A stretch of DNA of 64,000 nt, taken from NCBI GenBank assembly GCA_009469675.1, contig SSSZ01000005.1:1-64000 (forward strand), read 5' to 3'. The notes under the pieces were generated by a model that worked only from the letters and a program-made list of their open reading frames with translations, ran no database searches and was not told where the DNA came from. This DNA is from Azonexaceae bacterium. Lineage in GTDB: Bacteria; Pseudomonadota; Gammaproteobacteria; Burkholderiales; Rhodocyclaceae. Below, in pieces: positions 18,594 through 26,440 of this stretch. The translations under genes were made by a program, and so were the position numbers. The first letter of the stretch is position 1, and every line of letters begins with the position of its first letter.

Positions 18594-19376
18594 TCAGGCT
18601 TCCCCTTCCGGGGCCCGGCCCGCTTCGAGGTTGAGGAAGCGGGCGTCGCCCAGGCGGTAGGCGAGTTCGTTGGGCGGCCGCCCGGCTTCGTAGGCTGCCA
18701 TCGCCAGGGCAGCGTTGCTGCTCCGCCCGGGGGCGTCGCGGCGGGCCACCGGCGCCGCTCCCCAGGCGCGCAGCCAGCCGAGCGCCAATTCCAGGGCGGC
18801 GGGCAGCCGGGCTTTGGTACCGGGGCGCAGGCTGCCGCCGAAATCTTCGAGTTCTTCCGCCTGGACACCGATGAGCACCCGTTCGGCGGGAAGCCGCCCG
18901 GTCAGTTCAGCCGCCGCCAGGACTTCCTGGAATCCGGTCTGGTGCAGGCTCATCTTCTTGGCCCCCAGGAAGCGGGGCACGTCGTCGCCGACGACTTGCC
19001 GCAGGGTGCCCGGCGGATCGCCGTAGTCCACGGCGTCGAAGACCAGCAGGCAATCGGCCTCCTGGACATAGGGCAGGAGATAAAGCCCCTGAGTGCCGCC
19101 GTCCATCACCGTCACCTGGGGCGGAAAAACCCAGGCGTCGTCGAGGGCCTCGACGCAGCGGATGCCGAAGGCCCAGGCGTCACGCGGATCGCGGCCCTTG
19201 AGGATGACCTCAAGGCCGCGCCACATGGTGCCGGTGGACACCGCGTTGCGGATGACGTTTTTGTCATCGAGATTGACCTCCACCCGCAAGTGGCCCTCGA
19301 TGCGGCAGACCGGATCCACGACGACGCGCTTGCCCGAGTTGTCGAGCTTGAAGCCCTGGGTTTCGTAGGCTGCCAT
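18594..19376 (-). pseudogene. In-frame fusion of 5' hupL to a 5'-truncated hupD
   Basis: The 260-aa frame has two sources. Residues 1-70 ([43 protein letters not shown]) are the N-terminus of the hydrogenase large subunit HupL. They stop just before the RICGVC nickel motif. From FGIRCVEAL on, the protein is the maturation endopeptidase HupD ([36 protein letters not shown]). It lacks the first about 20 residues, including the GNLLWADEG-type segment with the first metal ligand. The join is near 19167. The rest of hupL, the cytochrome b gene hupC and the hupD start are gone. Neither activity should remain. The reading frame is kept and the downstream genes are intact, so the deletion may be recent or an assembly artefact. 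Confidence 0.85.
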
Positions 19377-19378
19377 GT

Positions 19379-19705
19379 TTACTGCTCTCCTTGTTTTTCC
19401 TGTTCGCCCGCCTTCTGGCGGGCCCGGGCCAGCGCCGTGACGGCGGCGTGGGCGGCGATGGCGGCGCCCACGGTGCCGGCCGCGGCCTTGCCGATGGTGT
19501 CGGCGTTGGCTTCGACGCCGAATTGTTTGATCTCGGTGACCCGGTCGTAGAAGCTGCCCTTGTCCCAAAACCCCTCTTCCGAGCAGCCGATGCAGCCGTG
19601 GCCGGACTGCACCGGCCAGCTGACGCCGCCGTTCCAGCGCATCGACGAGCAGGCGTTGTAGGTGGTCGGCCCCTTGCACCCCATCTTGTAGAGGCAGTAT
19701 CCCCA
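19379..19705 (-). pseudogene. hupS: 3' fragment of hupS, uptake hydrogenase small subunit
   Basis: About 108 C-terminal residues of a membrane-bound small subunit remain. [18 protein letters not shown] and [15 protein letters not shown] hold cysteines of the distal and medial FeS clusters. An alanine-rich membrane anchor follows ([20 protein letters not shown]). The twin-arginine signal and the proximal-cluster half are missing. Immediately upstream the similarity ends and the opposite strand becomes a histidine kinase. The hupS stop is two bases before the hupL ATG, the normal hupSL arrangement. Confidence 0.88.
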
Positions 19706-19708
19706 CGG

Positions 19709-21304
19709 CTGCCCGAGGTGGTTCAAGGCGATCCCCATCGCCTGCGGCAGATGGGAATCAACCTGCTGTCCAACGCCATCAAGTTCACCGCTGCCGGGAA
19801 CGTATCCCTGGAGGTGCTGGCTGCCGGCGACGATCTCCCCGAAGATCTGACGATGGCCCCGGGAAATCTCGCCCTCATCGTCCGCGATACCGGCCCCGGC
19901 GTTCCCCTCGAAGCCCAGGCCCAGCTGTTTTCCGCTTTCACCCAGGCCGACGCCTCGACAACCCGGCGTTTTGGCGGCAGCGGGCTGGGGCTGGCGATCA
20001 CCCGGCAGCTCGCCGAACTGATGGGGGGGCAGACCGGATTTGCCAGTCGCGCCGGGGAGGGGGCGGTCTTCTGGGTGATTGTTCCCTGCCCCCCGGCACC
20101 GCAACCGGATGCAACCCTGCCCATCCGCCGCCTGACCGGTCGCCAGGTGCTGCTCGTACTTCCCGAGGGGATCCTTTGCGACCATCTGCGCGACCTCCTG
20201 CTGGCGACGGGGGCGGAGGTTGCCGTTGCCCTTGAACCCCCGGCGGAACTGGCAATCTACGATCTGGTGATCGCCGAACCGTCCGTCTACCGGGCGCTGC
20301 CGGCTCGCCGTACCCCCCAGCTGCGGGTGGTCTTGGCTACCGCCGCCGGGCCGTCGGCGGTGTTACAGGCAGCGGGGGAGTGCGACGGCCAATTGGTCAA
20401 GCCGGTATTTCGCCGCGACCTCTTGCCCCTCCTCGACCGGCTGTTTGGCGGTGGAGACGGCAAGCCCGCGGCAACGGTCGGTTCGGACAAGGTTTTTCCC
20501 TATCGTATCCTGCTCGTCGAAGACAATGAAACCAATCGCCAGATCGCCGAAATCCTCCTCGGTCGCCTGGGCTGCCGAGTCCGATCGGCGGTCAACGGCC
20601 GGGAGGCCCTGGAGGCTATCCGGGCCGGCATTGCTTTCGATCTCGTTTTCATGGACTGCCAAATGCCCGAGATGGATGGTTACGAAGCGACGCGGGCCAT
20701 CCGCGACTGGGAAGGCGTACGCCGGGCCGCGGTTCGCCTGCCCATCGTCGCCTTGACAGCCAACGCCATGCAAGGGGACGACGAAGCCTGCCGGGCTGCC
20801 GGTATGGACGACTATCTGCCCAAACCCTTCAAGCAGGAGCAATTGATGATGGTTCTGGAACGGCACTTGGGCGCTACCCGGGTGGCTGCCGCCGGCCCTT
20901 CGCCGCAAACGCCGGTGGCGGAAGCCGCCTCCGGAATTCCCTCGTTCGATCGCTCGGTGCTGGAAAATTTCCTGCCTCACGGCGACCGCGTCGGGCCGAC
21001 GGCCCGCCGACTGCTCACCTTGTTCTTGCGGGAAACCGAGCGGCAACTGGATGAGATGGAGCGGGCCGAAGGGGCAGGCGACGACGCGACGGTACAACGT
21101 CTCGCCCATACCTTGAAATCGGCGAGTGCGTCGATCGGCGCCTTGGTCGTGGCGGAAGCCGCCAAGGCGGTCGAACTGCAGATTCGCAACCAGACTCCCC
21201 AGCGTTCCGCCACCATCGGCCAGATTCGAGCCGCCTTTGCCGAGTGCCGCCGCGCCATGGCCAACGCGGCCCCGGACTGGCTCGAGCCGGAGACCATGCC
21301 ATGA
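19709..21304 (+). pseudogene. 5'-truncated hybrid histidine kinase (HATPase-REC-REC-HPt)
   Basis: The frame enters from hupS antisense with [14 protein letters not shown] and the N-box [11 protein letters not shown] complete HATPase follows ([16 protein letters not shown]), then a degenerate receiver domain. Next come a good receiver (ILLVEDNETNRQIAEILL, phospho-Asp in VFMDCQMPEMDGYEA, KPFKQEQL) and a C-terminal HPt domain with LAHTLKSASASIGA. The sensor region and HisKA domain with the phosphorylated His are absent, as is any start codon, so it cannot work as a kinase. The lost half must have lain to the left, divergent from hupS. Its stop overlaps the next gene (ATGA), which was probably its partner. 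Confidence 0.8.
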
Positions 21305-23430
21305 ACCAGTCGGTTGAAAACAATCGCATCCTGCTCGTCGACGACGATCTGGTCCTGCGCACCATGGCTGCCCACGTGCTCGCGACAGCCGGGTTCGCCG
21401 TCGCCGAATGCGACAGCGGGGAGTCCTGCCTCGCGCTACTCGCCGAACAACCCGTCGACCTGGTTTTGCTCGACGTCCTGATGCCGGGCATCGACGGGTT
21501 CGAGACCTGTCGGCGGCTGCGGGCCAATCCCGCCACCCGTGACATTGCGGTGGTCATGTTGACCGGCCTGGAAAGCTCGGATTCGATCGAGACCTCCTAT
21601 CAGGTCGGGGCCAGCGACTTTGTCACCAAGCCGATCGGATGGGATCTGCTGGTCCATCGCATCCGCTACAACCTGCGGGCCGTCCTGATGCGCCATCGCC
21701 TGGTGGCGAGCGAAGCGAGCCTGGCCGACGCCCAGCGCCTGGCGCGCCTCGGCAGTTGGCAGTGGTGGCCGCGGGAGGGGCGGTTCGAATGTTCCGACCA
21801 GTTTGCCCGCATGTTCAACCTGTCGCCGGCCGACCGTTCCCGGGCGACGCCCTTCACCCTGTTGCAGGCTGTTGTTCCCGACAACCGTGCGGAAGTCGAG
21901 GCGGCTCGCCGCCAGGCCGTGCAATCGGGCACGGCCTACAATCTGCGTTTCCACAGCCTGGGGTCGGACGGCGGGGTCCGGTTTTTCCGCGAGGAACTCC
22001 AGTCCACCGTCGACCCGGACGGGCAGGTCAGCAAGTTGACCGTCGTCACCCAGGACATTTCGGTCCTTGCCGCCCAGGAAGAAAAAATCCGCTTCCTGAC
22101 CTACCACGATCAGACCACCGAACTGCCCACCCGCCAGTTTTTCGTCGAAGTGGCAACCCATGTCCTTGAGCAGGCGGCCCGCAATCGCGCCGAATGTGCG
22201 GTCCTGTATATCGATCTCGATCGCTTCTCGGCGATTAACGCGTTTTTTGGCAACGAAACCGGAAACGAGGTTCTGCGCACGACGGCGCAACGCATCGTTG
22301 CCAGCATCCGGGCTGCCGACATCGCCGGTTACGCCCGTTCGCCGGAAGGTCTAGAGGTCGCGGCCCGGGCCGGCGGCGACGAGTTTCTGGTGATGCTCTC
22401 CCAGCCCCGGCGCGAACTGAATACGACCCTCGTCGCGGACCGCCTGCTCGAGGCGCTGCGCGCCCCCATCACCGTCGGCGGCGAAACCGTCGAATTGACC
22501 GCCTCTATCGGCATTGCCCTGTTTCCCCGCGACGGCGATTCGGTGGATACCCTGCTCGAACATGCCGAATACGCCATGCGCAACGCACGCAACCGGCGGG
22601 ACAGTTTTACCTATTTCGACGATTCCATCGGCCAGGCCGCAACGCGCCGTATCCACCGCGAAGCCGAACTGCGGCGGGCAATCGGCAAGGGGGAGATGGT
22701 CCTCCATTTTCAGCCCAAGGTGGATACCTCCAATGGCCGCATCATCGGCGCCGAGGCGCTGGTGCGGTGGCAGCATCCCGAATGGGGACTCCTTCCTCCG
22801 GGGGAGTTTATTCCCCTGGCGGAAGACAGCGGCTTGATCGTTCCCCTGGGGCAAGCCGTGTTTTCCATGGCCTGCGCCCAGGTTGCCGCCTGGCAGGCGG
22901 TCGGCATCTGGCGGCCGCCGCTGGTTGTCGCGGTGAACCTGTCGGCCGCCAGTTTCATCGACCAAAATCTGGTCGAGCAGTTGCTTGCCTGTACCCGCCA
23001 CCATGGCGTAGCGCCCGCCAGCCTTTGCCTGGAGGTTACCGAAACCGCCCTGATGGAAAACTTAGACCTCGCCACGTCACGCCTAATCGAACTGCGCGCC
23101 GCGGGGTTCCGTATTTCCCTCGACGATTTCGGCACGGGCTACTCGTCGCTCAACTATCTCAAGCGCTTTCCCGTGGATCAGATCAAGATCGACCGCAGTT
23201 TCGTCAGCGACATCACCAGCGACGACCAGGATGCGGCCATCGTTGCCGCCATCGTCACCCTGGCCAGCAAATTCGGCCTGGAACTGGTGGCCGAGGGAAC
23301 GGAAACCCTGGCCCAGGTGGAAAAATTGCGTGACCTCGGGTGTACGGTCGCCCAAGGCTACTATTTTGCTCGCCCGATGCCGGCCGAGCAGCTGGGAAGT
23401 CTGCTCGCATCCGCCGGTAAGCTTCCGTAG
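21301..23430 (+). CDS. Response regulator with PAS, GGDEF and EAL domains (c-di-GMP turnover)
   Basis: The 709-aa protein has a receiver domain (about 10-125; phospho-Asp in LVLLDVLMPGIDG), a PAS-like segment (about 150-245) and a GGDEF domain. The AGGDEF motif (near 357-361) and DLDRFSAIN are intact. The EAL domain (about 450-705) has GAEALVRW and DDFGTGYSSLNYLKRF. Both catalytic signatures are preserved, so synthesis and hydrolysis of cyclic di-GMP are both possible. The ATG overlaps the stop of the hybrid kinase, so they form one phosphorelay unit. With the kinase truncated the input is now lost. The output target is not visible. Confidence 0.9.
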   Translation: MNQSVENNRILLVDDDLVLRTMAAHVLATAGFAVAECDSGESCLALLAEQPVDLVLLDVLMPGIDGFETCRRLRANPATRDIAVVMLTGLESSDSIETSYQVGASDFVTKPIGWDLLVHRIRYNLRAVLMRHRLVASEASLADAQRLARLGSWQWWPREGRFECSDQFARMFNLSPADRSRATPFTLLQAVVPDNRAEVEAARRQAVQSGTAYNLRFHSLGSDGGVRFFREELQSTVDPDGQVSKLTVVTQDISVLAAQEEKIRFLTYHDQTTELPTRQFFVEVATHVLEQAARNRAECAVLYIDLDRFSAINAFFGNETGNEVLRTTAQRIVASIRAADIAGYARSPEGLEVAARAGGDEFLVMLSQPRRELNTTLVADRLLEALRAPITVGGETVELTASIGIALFPRDGDSVDTLLEHAEYAMRNARNRRDSFTYFDDSIGQAATRRIHREAELRRAIGKGEMVLHFQPKVDTSNGRIIGAEALVRWQHPEWGLLPPGEFIPLAEDSGLIVPLGQAVFSMACAQVAAWQAVGIWRPPLVVAVNLSAASFIDQNLVEQLLACTRHHGVAPASLCLEVTETALMENLDLATSRLIELRAAGFRISLDDFGTGYSSLNYLKRFPVDQIKIDRSFVSDITSDDQDAAIVAAIVTLASKFGLELVAEGTETLAQVEKLRDLGCTVAQGYYFARPMPAEQLGSLLASAGKLP

Positions 23431-23486
23431 GCGGGGCGATCCCCGGTCGGCGTCTACTGCCTGCCAGAATCCGCTTTGCTATCGTT

Positions 23487-23528
23487 TTGATTCCGGTCAA
23501 TCTGCCGGTACACTGGCGGGTTCATAAT
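23487..23528 (+). promoter_or_regulatory. FNR-type class II promoter for the ccm operon
   Basis: TTGAT-TCCG-GTCAA (23487-23500) differs from the FNR consensus at one base. CATAAT (23523-23528) is a strong -10. It predicts a start at about 23535, which puts the FNR site centre exactly at -41.5, the class II activating position. The ccmA ATG is 22 bases further. This predicts induction under oxygen limitation. Confidence 0.6.
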
Positions 23529-23556
23529 TTGGCCCTGATTTTTCGCGGTTTTTCTG

Positions 23557-24174
23557 ATGCTGGAAGCAGACAATCTGGAATGCGTGCGCGGCGACCGCCG
23601 CCTGTTCAAGGGCGTCGGCTTTCGGCTGGAAGCGGGGGAGCTGCTCTTCCTGCAGGGCCGTAACGGCGCCGGCAAGACCAGCCTCCTGCGCATGTTGATC
23701 GGCCTCCTGCCGCCGGAGGCCGGGGTCATTCGCTGGCGCGGCGAAGCCATCAAGGTGCTGGCCGATGAATTCCGCGCCGATCTCTGCTATCTCGGTCATC
23801 AGAACGCCATCAAGGAAGAGCTGACCCCCCTGGAAAACCTGGTTGCCGCCGCCCGCCTCGCCGAGGAGGAGCTTTCCCAGGACGACGCCCTCGACGCCCT
23901 CGAGCAGGTCGGCCTGGCGGGCCGCGAGGATCTGGCCTGCAAATACCTCTCCCAGGGGCAGAAGCGGCGCGTCGCCCTGGCCCGCCTGGTCAAGGAAAAG
24001 CGTCCCCTGTGGGTGCTCGACGAACCTTTCGTCGCCCTCGACGTGGCCGCCGTCGCCTGGCTCGCCGGCCTCATCGGCGCCCATCTGCAGCGGGGCGGCC
24101 TGGCCGTGATGACCACCCACCAGGCCGTCGATATTCCCGCCGGGGCGGTCAAAGAACTGCGGCTGGGGGCCTGA
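23557..24174 (+). CDS. ccmA: CcmA, ATPase of the haem export complex
   Basis: This 205-aa ABC ATPase has Walker A GRNGAGKTSLL (about residue 35), signature LSQGQKRRVALARL, Walker B LWVLDEPFVALD and the switch His in MTTHQ. It works with CcmB, CcmC and CcmD to release haem-loaded CcmE. First gene of the ccm operon, 22 bases behind a predicted FNR-type promoter start. Unlike the rest of the operon it does not overlap the next gene: about 145 bases holding an inverted-repeat element follow. Confidence 0.95.
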   Translation: MLEADNLECVRGDRRLFKGVGFRLEAGELLFLQGRNGAGKTSLLRMLIGLLPPEAGVIRWRGEAIKVLADEFRADLCYLGHQNAIKEELTPLENLVAAARLAEEELSQDDALDALEQVGLAGREDLACKYLSQGQKRRVALARLVKEKRPLWVLDEPFVALDVAAVAWLAGLIGAHLQRGGLAVMTTHQAVDIPAGAVKELRLGA

Positions 24175-24314
24175 AACGCGTGATCAATTCTGCTACGCCC
24201 CCCGATCCCTGCGTTGCGCGGGACGCGCTCCTCGCCTATCGGCCGGATAGGTTTCGTCGCTGCGTTGCGTGCGCCTTGGGTTCGGCGGACCCGCGACGAT
24301 TGGTTCACGCGTTT
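24174..24314. repeat. MITE-like inverted-repeat element between ccmA and ccmB
   Basis: AAACGCGTGATCAAT (24174-24188) is repeated inverted as ATTGGTTCACGCGTTT (24299-24314), with one small difference. Inside, CTGCGTTGCG occurs twice and CCTATC-GGCCG-GATAGG (24235-24251) forms a hairpin. The element is about 141 bp, encodes nothing, and starts within the ccmA stop codon. Its position, splitting an operon whose other genes overlap, suggests insertion of a small non-autonomous element or palindromic genome repeat. Confidence 0.6.
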
Positions 24315-24319
24315 TGAGC

Positions 24320-24988
24320 ATGTTCGGCATCGTCATCGCGGTAATCGCCCGCGACCTCCGGCTCGCCCTGCGGCGCCAGGCCGACATCGTCTCGGCGCTC
24401 TTCTTTTTCGTCATCGTGGTCAGCCTCTTTCCCCTTGGCATCGGCCCGGAACCCGACCTCCTCAGGAAGCTCGCCCCCGGCGTGCTCTGGGTGGCCGCCC
24501 TGCTGGCCACCATGCTTTCCCTGCCCCGCCTCTTCGCCGACGACCACCGGGATGGCACCCTGGAGCAGCTGGCCCTGGCGCCGCACCCCCTGGGCCTGGT
24601 CGTGCTGGGGAAAGTGGTCGCTCACTGGCTGGTGTCCGGCCTGCCGCTGGCCCTGCTGGCGCCGGTGCTGGGCCTGCAGTTCGACCTTTCCGCCGACGCC
24701 CTCGTCGTGCTGACCGGCTCGATCCTCCTCGGTACGCCGGCGCTGTCCGGCATCGGCGGCATCGGCGCCGCCCTGACCCTGGGCCTGCGGGGCGGTGGCG
24801 TGCTGCTGTCGCTTCTCGTCCTGCCCCTGTATATTCCCGTACTCATCTTCGGCGCCGGCGCGGTGGATGCGACGGTGACCGGCCTGGGCGGCCAGGCCCA
24901 TCTCTCGCTTTTGGCCGCCCTGACCTGCGCCGCCCTCGGTTTCGCCCCCTGGGCCGCGGCCGCCGCTCTCAAAATTGCCCTCGAATGA
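24320..24988 (+). CDS. ccmB: CcmB, membrane component of the haem export complex
   Basis: This 222-aa protein has six hydrophobic segments and the CcmB N-terminus MFGIVIAVIARDLRLALRRQ. Conserved loops include FADDHRDGTLEQL and the GTPALSGIGGIGAALTLGLR region. It is the permease partner of CcmA. The ATG at 24320 fits the family; the frame extends upstream into the repeat element and that part is not coding. The stop overlaps ccmC (ATGA). Translation must start independently because of the insertion before it. Confidence 0.94.
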   Translation: MFGIVIAVIARDLRLALRRQADIVSALFFFVIVVSLFPLGIGPEPDLLRKLAPGVLWVAALLATMLSLPRLFADDHRDGTLEQLALAPHPLGLVVLGKVVAHWLVSGLPLALLAPVLGLQFDLSADALVVLTGSILLGTPALSGIGGIGAALTLGLRGGGVLLSLLVLPLYIPVLIFGAGAVDATVTGLGGQAHLSLLAALTCAALGFAPWAAAAALKIALE

Positions 24989-25734
24989 ACGATCGCTTCA
25001 ATCTTTACCGCTTCGCCGCCCCGGCCGTCTTCTACCCGTTGGCGGGCCGGCTCGTTCCCTGGTTTGCCGGACTGGCCGCCATTTTCGGCCTGGCCGGGCT
25101 GGCCCTCGGCATGCTCGTCGCCCCCACCGACTTCCAGCAAGGCGAAGGCTACCGCATCATCTTCATCCACGTCCCCGCCTCCTGGATGTCCATGTTCATC
25201 TACCTCGTCATGGCCTTCTGGGCCGCCATCGGGCTCGCCTTCAACACCCGCCTCTCGGGCATGATGGCCCAGGCGCTGGCCCCCACCGGCGCCCTCATGG
25301 CCTTCCTCTCCCTATGGACCGGCGCCCTCTGGGGCAAACCCATGTGGGGCGCCTGGTGGGTCTGGGACGCCCGGCTCACCTCCGAACTCATCCTCCTCTT
25401 CCTCTACATCGGCTACCTGGCCCTCACCGCCGCCATCGACGACCCCCGCCGGGCCGACAAGGCGGGGGGACTCCTTCTCCTCGTCGGGGTGGTCAACGTC
25501 CCCATCATCTACTTCTCGGTCAAGTGGTGGAACACCCTGCACCAGGGCGCCTCGGTCAGCCTCACCCGCTCCCCCAGCATGGCCTCGGTCATGCTCTGGG
25601 GCATGCTCCTGATGGCGCTCTGCTTCTGGATGTACACCATCGCCGTCGCCCTCCTGCGGGTGCGCACCATCCTCCTCGAACGGGAGCGGCACACCGACTG
25701 GGTCAAGGCCGAACTGACGGGAGAAACCCGATGA
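24985..25734 (+). CDS. ccmC: CcmC, haem-handling protein of cytochrome c maturation
   Basis: The 249-aa protein has six membrane helices and the tryptophan-rich haem-binding motif WGAWWVWDARLTSE on the periplasmic side. External His ligands lie in FIHVPASWMS and NTLHQGAS. It delivers haem to CcmE. Overlaps of 4 bp join it to ccmB and ccmD. Length and motifs are normal. Confidence 0.95.
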   Translation: MNDRFNLYRFAAPAVFYPLAGRLVPWFAGLAAIFGLAGLALGMLVAPTDFQQGEGYRIIFIHVPASWMSMFIYLVMAFWAAIGLAFNTRLSGMMAQALAPTGALMAFLSLWTGALWGKPMWGAWWVWDARLTSELILLFLYIGYLALTAAIDDPRRADKAGGLLLLVGVVNVPIIYFSVKWWNTLHQGASVSLTRSPSMASVMLWGMLLMALCFWMYTIAVALLRVRTILLERERHTDWVKAELTGETR

Positions 25735-25943
25735 TCCACTGGCAGAGCTTCGCCGACTTCCTCGCCATGGGCGGCTACGCCGGCTACGTCTGGGGTTCCT
25801 TCGGCGCCACCGCCCTCATCATGATCGTTGAACCGATCCTCGTCGCCCGCAATCGAAGAAACACCATCTCCTTCTTGAAACGGCAGTTGCGGGCCGAGGC
25901 CCGCGCCGAATCCGGAGCCATCTCGGGAAACACCACCGTATGA
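25731..25943 (+). CDS. ccmD: CcmD, small haem-exporter subunit
   Basis: This 70-aa protein has one membrane helix ([19 protein letters not shown]) followed by a basic tail ([15 protein letters not shown]), the usual CcmD design. It stabilises the CcmC-CcmE adduct and assists release of holo-CcmE. The ATG overlaps ccmC and its stop overlaps ccmE. Confidence 0.9.
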   Translation: MIHWQSFADFLAMGGYAGYVWGSFGATALIMIVEPILVARNRRNTISFLKRQLRAEARAESGAISGNTTV

Positions 25944-26437
25944 AGACACGCCACAAACGCCTTGCCCTGATCGGGGGCGCCCTCGCCATCCTGGGCGTCA
26001 TCGCTGCCCTGGTGCTCAACGCCCTGAACAGCAATATCGCCCTTTACATCTCCCCCACCGACGTCGCCGCCGGCAAGGCGCCCAAGGACAAGGTCTTCCG
26101 CATCGGCGGCCTGGTCAAGGAGGGCAGCGTCAAACGCCAGGCCGACGGGGTGACCGTCAGTTTCGTCGTCACCGACACGGAAAAGGATTTGCCGGTGAAC
26201 TACAAAGGCATCCTTCCCGACCTCTTCAAGGAGGGCAAGGGTGTGGTCGCCCAGGGCAAACTGGCGTCCGAAGGCAATTTCGTCGCCAGCGAAGTGCTCG
26301 CCAAACACGACGAGAACTACATGCCGCCCGAAGCCGCCAAGGCCGTCGGCGACGCCCACAACCGGGCCGCCGAGAAGCGGGCCGCCCAGGAAGCCGGGGC
26401 CGCCGCCCCTGCCGCCAAGCCGGGAGCGACTTACTAA
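25940..26437 (+). CDS. ccmE: CcmE, periplasmic haem chaperone
   Basis: The 165-aa protein has an N-terminal anchor ([20 protein letters not shown]) and a periplasmic beta-barrel. It carries the haem-attaching His in [13 protein letters not shown]. The C-terminal alanine-rich tail is flexible. It binds haem covalently, then passes it to CcmF for ligation to apocytochromes such as NapB. It overlaps ccmD and ends 3 bases before ccmF. Confidence 0.95.
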   Translation: MKTRHKRLALIGGALAILGVIAALVLNALNSNIALYISPTDVAAGKAPKDKVFRIGGLVKEGSVKRQADGVTVSFVVTDTEKDLPVNYKGILPDLFKEGKGVVAQGKLASEGNFVASEVLAKHDENYMPPEAAKAVGDAHNRAAEKRAAQEAGAAAPAAKPGATY

Positions 26438-26440
26438 GCC

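Noticed and set aside
24214..25734. 506-aa frame with an extended CcmC
   Set aside because: The first half is an off-frame reading of the repeat element and ccmB; CcmC begins at 24985 with an ATGA overlap.
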